Source of the DNA: CALIZF01 sp046292445
GTDB taxonomy: Bacteria; Pseudomonadota; Alphaproteobacteria; Rhodobacterales; Rhodobacteraceae
Length of the DNA stretch: 64,000 nt
Assembly (NCBI GenBank): GCA_046292445.1
Contig: JBKBQT010000003.1
Coordinates: 1 to 64,000 of the forward strand
Direction of reading: 5' to 3'
The notes below the pieces were generated by a model that saw only the letters and a list, made by a program, of their open reading frames with translations, searched no databases and was not told the DNA's origin. This document shows positions 23,842 through 32,657 of this stretch, piece by piece (the stretch's first letter is position 1; each line of letters begins with the position of its first letter). The position numbers were made by a program, and so were the translations under genes.

Positions 23842-24647
23842 CCGCCGCCCCGCTTCCCGCCGTCTGGCAACGCCGGACAACCCGCGCGCAACTCTGGATC
23901 TGGGGCGGCTGGTTCGCGCTGGTGGCGCTGTTCGTCTGGTGCTGGCAGGTGATGAACCGCGGCACGATCTGGTTCTTCGTCTGGGATGCGCCGACGCAGG
24001 CCGCCGATATCGCCGACCGGATGTTCCCGCCGCGCTGGTCCTATCTGCCCGAACTGCTCTGGCCGCTGTGGGACACGCTGAACATGGCGACGCTCGGCAC
24101 GCTGCTCGGCGTCATCCTCGCGGTGCCGATCGCGTTCCTTGCCGCGCGCAACACCTCGCCCTCGGCCCTGTTCATCCGGCCGGTCGCGCTCTTCGTCATC
24201 GTGGCGAGCCGGTCGATCAACTCGCTGATCTGGGCGCTCTTGCTGGTGGCGATCCTCGGGCCGGGGCTGCTGGCGGGGGTGATCGCCATCGGGCTGCGGT
24301 CGATCGGGTTCATCGGCAAGCTGCTCTACGAAGCGATCGAGGAGGTGGACACCGGCGCGGTCGAGGCGGTGACGGCGACCGGCGCGTCGCGGCTCCAGAC
24401 CCTCGACTATGCCATCGTCCCGCAGGTCCTTCCCGCCTTCTGGGGCATCACCGTGTTCCGCTGGGACATCAACATCCGCGAAAGCGCGATCCTCGGCCTC
24501 GTCGGGGCCGGGGGCCTCGGGCTCAAGCTGCAGGCATCGCTCAACGTGCTCGCCTGGCCGCAAGTGACGATGATCATCCTCGTCATCCTCGCCACGGTCG
24601 TGCTGTCCGAATGGGTCTCGGCCAAGGTTCGGGCCGCGATCATCTGA
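23838..24647 (+). CDS. phosphonate-type ABC permease, second system, subunit 2
   Basis: 269 aa. Start ATG 23838 overlaps the preceding stop; an earlier in-frame ATG lies inside the previous gene. Anchor helix at about 22-40, PhnE loop 'LLYEAIEEVDTGAVEAVTATGASRLQTLDYAIVPQVLP', then 'WDINIRESAILGLVGAGGLGLKL'. Completes the second D-C-E-E phosphonate-type importer. Confidence 0.9.
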   Translation: MTAAPLPAVWQRRTTRAQLWIWGGWFALVALFVWCWQVMNRGTIWFFVWDAPTQAADIADRMFPPRWSYLPELLWPLWDTLNMATLGTLLGVILAVPIAFLAARNTSPSALFIRPVALFVIVASRSINSLIWALLLVAILGPGLLAGVIAIGLRSIGFIGKLLYEAIEEVDTGAVEAVTATGASRLQTLDYAIVPQVLPAFWGITVFRWDINIRESAILGLVGAGGLGLKLQASLNVLAWPQVTMIILVILATVVLSEWVSAKVRAAII

Positions 24648-24686
24648 CCAACCGCCGCGCCCGCGCGGCCAAACGGAGACTGATCC

Positions 24687-25706
24687 ATGACCAGACGCTT
24701 TACGCTCCTTGGCGCGACCGCCATCGCGCTCCTGCCCGTCGGCGCGTTGCGCGCCGATGCGAACGAGCTCGTGCTCTACTGCACCGTCGGCGAGGAATGG
24801 TGCCGCGTGATGTCCGAGGCGTTCACCCGCGAAACCGGGATCAACGTGCTGATGACGCGCAAATCCTCGGGCGAGACCTATGCCCAGATCAAGGCCGAGG
24901 CGGCCCAGCCGCGCGGCGACGTGTGGTGGGGGGGCACGGGCGATCCCCATCTGCAGGCGGCGCAGGAAGGGCTGACCGAGGAATACCGCTCACCCCTGCT
25001 GGGCGAACTGCAGCCCTGGGCGGTCAAGCAGGCCGAAACCTCGGGCTTCCGCACGGTGGGCATCTATGCCGGCGCACTCGGCTATGGCTACAACTCGACC
25101 ATGGTGACGGACAACCCGCCGTCCTGCTGGAAGGACCTGCTCGACGCGCGCTTCAAGGACGACGTGCAGGTGGCCAACCCGAATTCCTCGGGCACCGCCT
25201 ATACCATGCTCGCGACCTTCGTGCAGCTTTTCGGCGAGGACGAGGCGTTCAAGTTCATGGCCGACCTGCACCAGAACGTGAGCCAGTACACCCAGTCGGG
25301 TTCCGCCCCGATCCGCGCCGCGGCGACGGGCGAGACGGCCATCGGCATCGTCTTCATGCATGACGCCGTCGCCCAGGCGGTAAGCGGCGCGCCGATCGTG
25401 ACCGTCGCCCCTTGCGAAGGCACGGGGTATGAGGTCGGGTCGATGTCGCTCATCAAGGGCGGCCCGAACCCCGAGAACGCGAAGAAATGGTACGACTGGG
25501 CGCTGACCCCGGCGGCGCAGGAGCTTGGCGCGACGGCGAAAAGCTATCAGGTCCCGTCGAACATCAACGCGGCGACCCCGCCCGAGGCGCCGAAACTGGG
25601 CGACATCAAGCTGATCGACTATGACTTCGCCAAATTCGGCTCGTCCGAGGAACGCACCCGGCTGCTCGCCCGCTGGGATGCCGAGATCGGGTCGCTGCAG
25701 AAGTGA
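24687..25706 (+). CDS. AfuA/PhnS-like periplasmic binding protein
   Basis: 339 aa with a Sec signal peptide ('TLLGATAIALLPVGALRADA'). The mature protein belongs to the AfuA/FbpA/PhnS group of family 1 binding proteins: 'LVLYCTVGEEWCRVMSEAFTRETGI', 'GDVWWGGTGDPHLQAAQEGL', 'GYGYNSTM' and 'NPNSSGTAYTMLATFV'. Members bind ferric iron, hexose phosphates or 2-aminoethylphosphonate. The tyrosine pair of true ferric binders is not obvious near the C-terminus, and the neighbourhood is rich in phosphonate-type transporters. I therefore lean to an organophosphate ligand. The stop overlaps the GTG of the permease gene. Confidence 0.85.
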   Translation: MTRRFTLLGATAIALLPVGALRADANELVLYCTVGEEWCRVMSEAFTRETGINVLMTRKSSGETYAQIKAEAAQPRGDVWWGGTGDPHLQAAQEGLTEEYRSPLLGELQPWAVKQAETSGFRTVGIYAGALGYGYNSTMVTDNPPSCWKDLLDARFKDDVQVANPNSSGTAYTMLATFVQLFGEDEAFKFMADLHQNVSQYTQSGSAPIRAAATGETAIGIVFMHDAVAQAVSGAPIVTVAPCEGTGYEVGSMSLIKGGPNPENAKKWYDWALTPAAQELGATAKSYQVPSNINAATPPEAPKLGDIKLIDYDFAKFGSSEERTRLLARWDAEIGSLQK

Positions 25707-27886
25707 CGATCCGCCCCGCGACCTTCGCGGGGCCTGACCGGGCCAGCCTCGGCTGGCTCGGCCTGCTGCTTGTCGCCGTGCTGGCCCTGCCGTGGTATCG
25801 CGGTGGGGCCTTCGGTGCCTCGGGCCTCGTCGAGGGGATCGGCGGGCGGGCCTGGCTTCTGGTTCCCGCCGCCGCCGCCCTCGCCATTGCCGCGCTCGCC
25901 CTCGCCCGCCCCGGATGGCGGCGCGGCGAGGCGGCGCTGGCGCTGACCATCGCCGGCTTCGCCGCGCTGGTGCTCCAGGCCTTCGGGATCGGCCTGCGCG
26001 GCGCGGCGCTGCCGGGCCTCGATCTGCTGTTCCCCGCGGCGGCGGAGGGCCAGCCGGGCCTCGGCTGGGGCGGGTTCCTCGCCGGGATCGCGTTTCTCGG
26101 CCTGCTGTCGGATCTGATGGCGGCGCGCGGGTTCTGCCGGGGCGAGCGGTTCGCGGCGGCTTGCGTGGTGCTGATAGTCGCGGCGCTGACGCTGTTCGTC
26201 GCCTATCCGATCCTGCGCCTCGGCGCCGCCGCCTTTGTCGGCCCCGACGGCGCCTTTGCCTTTGCCCCGTTCTGGGCCCGGCTGACGGCGCCCGATCTCT
26301 GGGGCACGGCCTGCTTCACCGGCACGCGGCGCTGCGGCGTGGTCATCAACACGCTGCAACTCGGCATCCTGTCGGCGCTGATCTCGACCGCGCTCGGCCT
26401 CGGCCTTGCGCTCCTCGTCGCGCGCACCGACTTCCGGCTCAAGCAGGCGCTGCGGGCGATCTCGATCCTGCCGATCATCACGCCGCCTTTCGTGGTCGGC
26501 GTGGCGATCATCATCCTGTTCGGGCGCACCGGCATCCTGACCGTCTGGGGGGCGGAGCTGTTCGACGTCCGCCCGACCCGCTGGGTCTACGGCCTGCCGG
26601 GCATCCTGATGGCGCAGGTTCTGGCCTTTACCCCCATCACCTTCCTTGTCCTGCTCGGCACGCTCGAGGCGATCAACCCGACGCTGGAAGAGGCTTCGGC
26701 CACGCTCGGCGCCCGGCCGGTCAAGACCTTTGCCACGGTCACCTGGCCCCTGCTGCGCCCCGGCCTTGCGGCCGCGTTCCTTCTGGCCTTCATCGAGAGC
26801 CTTGCCGATTTCGGCAACCCGATCGTGCTCGGCGGCGGATACGAGGTGCTGAGCACCAGGATCTTCTTCGCCGTCGTCGGCGCGCGCTACGACCTCGGCA
26901 ATGCCGCGACGCTGGCGATGATCCTGCTGTCGCTGACGCTTGTCGCCTTCTGGGCGCAGAACCGCTGGCTGGGCCGGGCCAATTACGTGACCGTCACCGG
27001 CAAGTCGGATGCCGGCCTTGCCGCGCCCGTCCCGCCCGCGATCCGCTGGGCCGCGATCCTCGCCGTCGTTCCCTTCGTCGCCTTCACGGTCGGCGTCTAT
27101 ACCATCGTGCTGATCGGCGGCTTCGTCCACGACATCGCCCGCTGGGACATGACGCCGACGACCGAACACCTCTGGACCGCGTTTTCCTTCGAGCTTGGCG
27201 AGGGCGGGCTGCGCCTGTTCGGCTCGGCCTGGAACTCGCTCATCACGACGCTCTGGGTCTCGGCGCTGTCGGCGCCGCTGACCATGGGGATCGGCATCCT
27301 GACGGCCTGGCTGGTGGCGCGGCAGGATTTCGCCGGGCGCCGGGCCTTCGAGTTCGGCACGATGCTGTCCTTCGCCATCCCCGGCACGGTCGTGGGCGTC
27401 AGCTATATCGCCGCCTTCAACGTGCCGCCCGTGGACATCACCGGGACGATGGCGATCCTCGTGATCTGTTTCGTGTTCCGGAACATGCCGGTCGGCATGC
27501 GCGCCGGGATGGCGGCGCTCGCCCAGATCGACCGCAGCATGGAGGAGGCGAGCCAGACCATGGGTGCGGGCGGGCGCACGACGCTCGCCCATGTCGTGCT
27601 GCCGCTGATCCGCCCGGCGGTGTTCACCGCGCTTGTCTATGCCTTCGTCACCGCGATGACGGCGGTGTCGGCGGTGATCTTCCTCGTCTCGGCCCGGCAC
27701 AACATGGCGACGGCCTATATCATGGGGCGGGTCGAGAACGGGGAATACGCGCTCGCCATCGCCTATTCGGCGGTGCTGATGATCGTGATGGTCGCCTCGG
27801 TCGCGCTGATCCAGATCGCGGTCGGCCGCCGTCGCCTCGGCCGGCGGACCGAGTTGCAGCAGACCGCCCCCCAGCCCGCGGAGTGA
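25703..27886 (+). CDS. double-length ABC permease (FbpB/AfuB/PhnU-V fused type)
   Basis: 727 aa, starting at GTG 25703, which overlaps the binding-protein stop (GTGA). It is a tandem permease with two full transmembrane domains. The first half has loop 'LEEASATLGARPVKTFATVTWPLLRPG' at about 335-360 and the second has 'MEEASQTMGAGGRTTLAHVVLPLIRPA' at about 615-640. Before the first domain lie roughly 170 residues with five or six extra hydrophobic segments. Fused permeases of this length are usual for FbpB/AfuB systems, so no partner is needed. Confidence 0.9.
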   Translation: MTIRPATFAGPDRASLGWLGLLLVAVLALPWYRGGAFGASGLVEGIGGRAWLLVPAAAALAIAALALARPGWRRGEAALALTIAGFAALVLQAFGIGLRGAALPGLDLLFPAAAEGQPGLGWGGFLAGIAFLGLLSDLMAARGFCRGERFAAACVVLIVAALTLFVAYPILRLGAAAFVGPDGAFAFAPFWARLTAPDLWGTACFTGTRRCGVVINTLQLGILSALISTALGLGLALLVARTDFRLKQALRAISILPIITPPFVVGVAIIILFGRTGILTVWGAELFDVRPTRWVYGLPGILMAQVLAFTPITFLVLLGTLEAINPTLEEASATLGARPVKTFATVTWPLLRPGLAAAFLLAFIESLADFGNPIVLGGGYEVLSTRIFFAVVGARYDLGNAATLAMILLSLTLVAFWAQNRWLGRANYVTVTGKSDAGLAAPVPPAIRWAAILAVVPFVAFTVGVYTIVLIGGFVHDIARWDMTPTTEHLWTAFSFELGEGGLRLFGSAWNSLITTLWVSALSAPLTMGIGILTAWLVARQDFAGRRAFEFGTMLSFAIPGTVVGVSYIAAFNVPPVDITGTMAILVICFVFRNMPVGMRAGMAALAQIDRSMEEASQTMGAGGRTTLAHVVLPLIRPAVFTALVYAFVTAMTAVSAVIFLVSARHNMATAYIMGRVENGEYALAIAYSAVLMIVMVASVALIQIAVGRRRLGRRTELQQTAPQPAE

Positions 27887-27889
27887 GCG

Positions 27890-28957
27890 ATGAAGGATAC
27901 CGCTGCCATGACCGACGCCGCGACCACCGCCGCAACCGACGCTACGACCGAAACCGCCATCGAATTCGTCGGTGTGGTCAAGCGCTATGGCAAGGCGGTG
28001 GCGGTGGACGGGATCAGCCTGAGCATCGCCCGGGGCGAGCTCGTGACCTTCCTCGGCCCCTCGGGCTGCGGCAAGACCACCTCGCTGCGGCTGATCGCGG
28101 GGCTGGAACTGCCGACGGAGGGGCAACTGCTCATCGCCGGCCGCGACGTAAGCCGCGATCCGGCGTCCGAGCGGAACGTGGGCATGGTATTCCAGTCCTA
28201 CGCGCTTTTCCCGCATGTGTGCGTGCTCGACAACGTCGCCTACGGGCCGGTCATCCGCGGCGTGAGAAAGACCGAGGCGCGGGAAAAGGCCCGCGCGATC
28301 CTCGAGCAGGTGGGCCTCGCGGGCCTCGAGGGCCGCCTGCCGGCCGAGCTTTCGGGCGGCCAGCAGCAGCGCGTCGCGGTGGCCCGCGCCATCGTCCAGC
28401 AGCCCGACGTGATCCTGTTCGACGAACCGCTGTCGAACGTGGACGCCAAGCTGCGCCGGAAGGTGCGCGAGGAGATCCGCGCCCTCCAGCGCCGGTTCGG
28501 CCTGACGGCGGTCTACGTCACCCACGACCAGGAAGAGGCGCTGGCGGTGTCGGACCGGATCGTGGTGATGGACAAGGGCAGGATCGCCCAGATCGGCACG
28601 CCCGAGGACCTCTACGACCGCCCGGCGAACCCGTTCATCGCCGATTTCATCGGCGATGCGAACCTTCTGCGCGGCACGGTGTCGGGGGGGCGTTTCACCG
28701 CCGAGGCGCTCGACCTGCCGCTGTCGGGCCCCGACGGGGCGGCGACGGTCTCGATCCGGCCCGAACGGATCGGGCTGCATCCGGCCGGCCCGGCGACGGT
28801 GGCGACGGCGACCTATCTCGGCAGCCGGATGGAATACCTCGTGCGCCACGGTGGGACCGAGCTCCTCGTCTCGCGGCCCATCGCCGAGCCGCGGCTCGAG
28901 GCGGGGGCGGCGGTGACGGTGCTGATCCACCCGGGCGACCTGCGGCGCGTCGGCTGA
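27890..28957 (+). CDS. ABC ATPase of the AfuABC/PhnSTV-like importer
   Basis: 355 aa. A low-complexity Ala/Thr-rich leader (about 1-22) precedes the ATPase. Walker A 'GPSGCGKTTSLRLI', Q-loop 'FQSYALFPHVCVLDNV', signature 'LSGGQQQRVAVARAI', Walker B 'VILFDEPLSNVD' and H-loop 'VTHDQEEAL' are present. The C-terminal TOBE region has 'SIRPERIGLHPAG'. GGAG 6 bases upstream favours ATG 27890. A second ATG at 27908 would drop six residues. Last gene of a three-gene importer; it converges on the purine-related operon. Confidence 0.9.
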   Translation: MKDTAAMTDAATTAATDATTETAIEFVGVVKRYGKAVAVDGISLSIARGELVTFLGPSGCGKTTSLRLIAGLELPTEGQLLIAGRDVSRDPASERNVGMVFQSYALFPHVCVLDNVAYGPVIRGVRKTEAREKARAILEQVGLAGLEGRLPAELSGGQQQRVAVARAIVQQPDVILFDEPLSNVDAKLRRKVREEIRALQRRFGLTAVYVTHDQEEALAVSDRIVVMDKGRIAQIGTPEDLYDRPANPFIADFIGDANLLRGTVSGGRFTAEALDLPLSGPDGAATVSIRPERIGLHPAGPATVATATYLGSRMEYLVRHGGTELLVSRPIAEPRLEAGAAVTVLIHPGDLRRVG

Positions 28958-28983
28958 CGGCAGGCACAGGCGGCCGCGCGCCC

Positions 28984-30321
28984 TCAGCCCGGCGCGGCCC
29001 CGGCGACACGGCGCCCGGCGACCCAGACATCGGCGATATCCCCCCGCGCAGCGCCATGCAGCACCCGCTCCAGCCGCCGCGCCCCCGCCTCGCCGGGCCA
29101 GAGGCACAGCGCCCCGCCCGGACCCGGCCGCAGCGCCAGCGCGTCGAAGGCAAGGCCGGGCCTGAATGCGCCGCAGGGGAGCCCCGCCGCCACCGCCCCG
29201 CCCCGCGTCGCCAGATGAAACGCCGTCACGGCATCCACCCGCGCCCCCGGAACGCCGCGCCGGCCCGCCGGCACGGCGGCATCCACACCGGACTCCAGCA
29301 TCCGCGCCGCCATGAGCGCCGCCCGCGCCGCCTCCCACACCGTCCCCTGCGGCCCGCCCGAAATGTCCGACCCGAGACCGACGCGCACCCCGGCGTCCAG
29401 AACGCGCCGCAGCGGAAACACCGCCCCCGCGAAATAGGCGTTCGACACCGGACAATGCGCCAGCCCCGCCCCGCGCCGGCGGATCAGCGCAAGGTCGGCG
29501 TCCCCGAGGAACACCCCATGCGCCAGCACCCCATGGGGCGTGACAAGGCCGAAGCGGTCGAGGCTCGCCGCATCGCTCATCCCGTGGCGGGCCGCGACAT
29601 GGCCATGTTCCCAGTCGCTTTCCGACACATGCGTCTGCACCGCCACGCCCGTCTCGGCCGCCAGCGCGCCAAGCGCGGCGAGACAGGCATCGGTGCAGGC
29701 GGGAATGAACCGGGGGGTGATGATCGGGCGCACGCGGGCGTCCGCGTTGCCCGGATGATCGCGGACATGCGCGATCACCGTCCGCGTGCCCGCAACGGCG
29801 GCTGCCGCATCGGCATCGCGATACCATACCGGATTGTCCGGGTGGTCCATCGCCACCCGCCCGACCAGCGCCCTTTGTCCCTTCGCGATACAGAGGTCCG
29901 CCAGCAGGCAGGTCGACACATCGTGGATGGTCGCGTAATAGACTGCGCTCGTCGTGCCCGCCGCCAGCAGATCGTCCACCAGCGCCCCATAGACCGCGGC
30001 GGCGAAGCCCGGATCGGCATAGCGCGCCTCGAGCGGGAAGGTATGACGGTGGAGCCAGTCCTCGAGCGGCACATCGAGCGCGGTGCCAAGCTGCGGATAT
30101 TGCGGCGCGTGGATGTGCAGGTCAACAAGGCCGGGGATCAGAACAGACCCGGTCAGATCGACCGCCCCTGCCGGGTCGTAGCCCGGATCGCCGGGCCGCA
30201 TCACCGACTCGATGTCGCCCGCTTCGTCCAGCACGATCAGCGCGCGGTCGAAATCCTCGAGACGCCCCGGCTCGGGCGCATGGAACCCCGAGGCGAGGAC
30301 GCGCTGCCTGCGAAGATCCAT
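28984..30321 (-). CDS. guanine deaminase-like amidohydrolase
   Basis: 445 aa from the chosen start. The metal-site strand reads 'IPGLVDLHIHAPQY', followed by 'LDVPLEDWLHRHTFPLEARYAD', the guanine-deaminase pattern. Later come 'QTHVSES', 'AHGVFL', 'AHCPVSNAYF' and the catalytic Asp in 'GLGSDISGG'. The enzyme would convert guanine to xanthine. The start is uncertain. ATG 30411 overlaps the upstream stop (ATGA) and would add 30 atypical residues. ATG 30321 gives 'MDLRRQRVLASGF', which begins like other family members. It ends a leftward operon with a purine-type importer and an 8-oxoguanine-deaminase-like enzyme. Confidence 0.85.
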   Translation of the reverse strand: MDLRRQRVLASGFHAPEPGRLEDFDRALIVLDEAGDIESVMRPGDPGYDPAGAVDLTGSVLIPGLVDLHIHAPQYPQLGTALDVPLEDWLHRHTFPLEARYADPGFAAAVYGALVDDLLAAGTTSAVYYATIHDVSTCLLADLCIAKGQRALVGRVAMDHPDNPVWYRDADAAAAVAGTRTVIAHVRDHPGNADARVRPIITPRFIPACTDACLAALGALAAETGVAVQTHVSESDWEHGHVAARHGMSDAASLDRFGLVTPHGVLAHGVFLGDADLALIRRRGAGLAHCPVSNAYFAGAVFPLRRVLDAGVRVGLGSDISGGPQGTVWEAARAALMAARMLESGVDAAVPAGRRGVPGARVDAVTAFHLATRGGAVAAGLPCGAFRPGLAFDALALRPGPGGALCLWPGEAGARRLERVLHGAARGDIADVWVAGRRVAGAAPG

Positions 30322-30407
30322 CACCCCGCCGCCGCTTGCCGTCTGGCGCGCGCGCATAAGGGGGCTTCCGCCCCACTGCCGCGGCGGGCGCAGGCGGTCC
30401 GCGGGGA

Positions 30408-31253
30408 TCATGCGGCGGCAGGGCCGGCCGTCGTTCCCCAGACCAGCCCCTTTTCCTTGAGCCAGCGCCGATAGGCTATCGAGCTTGCATCGCCGCGGGT
30501 GGGGATCTCTGCCCGCGGCTCGAGCGGCAGAAGGCGGGGCCGCTGGTTTTCGAGGATGATCCGGTCCTGCAGGAAGATCACCTGCTGGAACCCGATCAGG
30601 TCGGCGATCGCGGCCTGATCGTCGATCAGGAACATCACCGGATGCGCGCGGCAGCGGTCGGGGTCGGTCGGCTGCACGAAGAGGCAGATCGCGTCCCAGC
30701 GACCGGGCGCGAGCGGGCAGGTCTTGTAGAGCAATACCGCAAACGGGTTGACGACGCGGTAAATATAGTCCGTCTCGATCGCCCCGGTCGCCGACAGGGC
30801 GGCGCGCGGCTGGGTGAACTTGCAGTTGGTCGCCCAGACCTCATCGACATCGCGGCGGATCTCGCAGTCATAGGGCTTGACCTCGGTATGCGGCTCCGCC
30901 CCCAGGATATCGGTGTGGACATAGGGGAAATGCGCCATGTCGAGGAAATTCTCGACGATCCTGAGGCCGCTCGCCCGCACGCCGACCGCACCGCAAGGGA
31001 CATAGCGGCGGTCGGGCTCTTCCGCCTCGGGGATGTCCGGCACGTCGCGGCTGGGCTGGCCGAGCGTCGTCCAGACATAGCCGTAGCGCAGCCGGACGGG
31101 CAGCGCGCGGCCCATTGCCGCGACCGCGATCCCCTCCGGTCCCCGCGTCAGCGTCAGGGGAACCCCCAGCAGACGGTTGGCCGAGAGGCCGGCCGGGACG
31201 TCGGCCGCGTTCTCGATCACATACCAGCAGTCGCGCGCGGCCTGATCCATCAT
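30408..31253 (-). CDS. Rieske-type oxygenase catalytic protein lacking the [2Fe-2S] domain (NdmC-like), copy 1
   Basis: 281 aa. It is the mononuclear-iron catalytic half of a Rieske oxygenase: ligands His108 and His113 in 'NFLDMAHFPYVH' (with Asp105 as the bridging residue) and Asp230 in 'LQDRIILENQ'. The Rieske motifs C-x-H and C-x2-H are absent. The flanking strands of the Rieske domain remain ('CWYVIENAADVPAG' and 'LRYGYVWTTLG'), as if only the cluster-binding subdomain had been removed. NdmC of the Pseudomonas putida CBB5 N-demethylase has the same feature and receives electrons from a Rieske domain elsewhere. A stand-alone Rieske protein is encoded at 37854-38507. It lies 3 bases after an 8-oxoguanine-deaminase-like gene. 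A close paralogue is at 44124-44951. Confidence 0.85.
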   Translation of the reverse strand: MMDQAARDCWYVIENAADVPAGLSANRLLGVPLTLTRGPEGIAVAAMGRALPVRLRYGYVWTTLGQPSRDVPDIPEAEEPDRRYVPCGAVGVRASGLRIVENFLDMAHFPYVHTDILGAEPHTEVKPYDCEIRRDVDEVWATNCKFTQPRAALSATGAIETDYIYRVVNPFAVLLYKTCPLAPGRWDAICLFVQPTDPDRCRAHPVMFLIDDQAAIADLIGFQQVIFLQDRIILENQRPRLLPLEPRAEIPTRGDASSIAYRRWLKEKGLVWGTTAGPAAA

Positions 31254-31256
31254 CCC

Positions 31257-32657
31257 TCACATGTCATAGATGCGGCGCACCGTGGCGCGATGGTCGGCCA
31301 GGGCGGCGGCGGTCTCAAACCGGGTGAAGGCGCCGCGCTCGATCACCGGAACACCATTGATCCAGGACCAGTCGGCGCGAAACGGCCCGCAGAGGACGAG
31401 GGCGGCGAGCGGGTCGCGCTCCGTCTCGGCCATGCCCAATTGGTCGAGACTCACCGCGATCAGGTCGGCCGCCTTGCCGGGCGCCAGCCGCCCGATGTCG
31501 CCTCGGCCCAGAAGCGCCGCCCCCCCGCGGGTGGCCATCCACAGGGCCTCGCGCGCCGACAGCGCCGCGGGCGTGCCGCCGAAGCCGCCCCGCCCGCCGG
31601 GCGACGCGCTGAGGTAGCGGTGCGGGGCGACGCGCTGGAGCAGCATCGCCATCCGCGCCTCGGCGAACATGTTCGACGTGTCGTTGGACGCCGATCCGTC
31701 CACCCCAAGGCCCACCGTCACCCCGGCATCCAGCATCTCGCGCGCCCGCATGATGCCAAGGCCGCAGCGCATGTGGGCCGAAGGGCAGAAGGTCGCGCCC
31801 GTGCCCGTCTGGGCAAAAAGCGCGATCTCGGCATCGTCGAGGAAGATCGCATGGGCGAACCAGACATCCGGCCCCAGCCAGCCGACGCTTTCGGCAAAGC
31901 CGACCGAGCGCACGCCGTACATGGCGCGGCAGTATTCCTCTTCGTCCAGCACCTCGGCGATATGGGAATGGAGGCGCACGCCGGGGTGCGCGCGCGCCAG
32001 TGCCGCCGCGTCGCGCATCAGGCCCGGCGTGACCGAGAAGGGCGAACAGGGGGCGATCGCGATGCGGCACATCGCGTGATCGCGCATGTCGTGATAGCGG
32101 TGGATCAGCCGTTCGGCGTCCCGCAGGATCGCCTCCTCGTCCTCGACGCAACTGTCGGGCGGCAGGCCGCCCTGCGACTGCCCGCGCGACATCGCCCCGC
32201 GCGCGGCGTGAAAGCGCATGCCCATCTCGGCCGCGACCTCGATGGTCGTGTCGAGGCGGCAGTCGTTCGGCAGGATGTAGAGATGGTCCGAGGTCGTGGT
32301 GCAGCCGCTCGCGATCAGTTCGGCCATCGCCATGCGGGCGGACACGCGGATCGCGGCATCGTCCATCCGCGCCCAGATCGGATAGAGCGTCGCCAGCCAG
32401 ACGAACAGCGGATCGTCCTGCACCATCACGCGCGTGAGGTTCTGATACATGTGGTGATGGGTGTTGACCATGCCGGGCATCACGACATGCCCGGAGAGTT
32501 CTACCACCCGGTCGGCCTCTACCCCGGCCATGTCCGCCGCGCGTCCGACCGCCGCGATGCCGGTGCCGTCGATCATGACGGCGGCATCCGTCAGTTCGGT
32601 TCGCGCATCGTCGAAGCAGGCCAGATGCGCGATGTTGGTCAACAGGGTGCGCGTCAT
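31257..32657 (-). CDS. 8-oxoguanine deaminase-like amidohydrolase
   Basis: 466 aa. 'MPGMVNTHHHMYQNLTR' near residue 65 carries the two metal histidines, followed by 'LFVWLATLYPIWARM', typical of the 8-oxoguanine deaminase group. Further metal/substrate residues are in 'RLHSHIAEVLDEEEYC', 'WFAHAIFLDD', 'CPSAHMRCGLGI' and 'GLGVDGSASNDTSNM'. It would release ammonia from 8-oxoguanine to give urate. Related enzymes also act on isocytosine and methylated guanines. ATG 32657 overlaps the permease stop (ATGA). No uricase is seen in the window, so the fate of urate is open. Confidence 0.85.
   Translation of the reverse strand: MTRTLLTNIAHLACFDDARTELTDAAVMIDGTGIAAVGRAADMAGVEADRVVELSGHVVMPGMVNTHHHMYQNLTRVMVQDDPLFVWLATLYPIWARMDDAAIRVSARMAMAELIASGCTTTSDHLYILPNDCRLDTTIEVAAEMGMRFHAARGAMSRGQSQGGLPPDSCVEDEEAILRDAERLIHRYHDMRDHAMCRIAIAPCSPFSVTPGLMRDAAALARAHPGVRLHSHIAEVLDEEEYCRAMYGVRSVGFAESVGWLGPDVWFAHAIFLDDAEIALFAQTGTGATFCPSAHMRCGLGIMRAREMLDAGVTVGLGVDGSASNDTSNMFAEARMAMLLQRVAPHRYLSASPGGRGGFGGTPAALSAREALWMATRGGAALLGRGDIGRLAPGKAADLIAVSLDQLGMAETERDPLAALVLCGPFRADWSWINGVPVIERGAFTRFETAAALADHRATVRRIYDM

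Noticed and set aside
25619..30474. Very long open frames opposite or across the permease and ATPase genes (over 1400 codons on either strand)
   Set aside because: They are by-products of high GC third positions. The proteins are Arg/Gly/Ala-rich with no domain, while the in-frame genes have clear ABC or amidohydrolase motifs.
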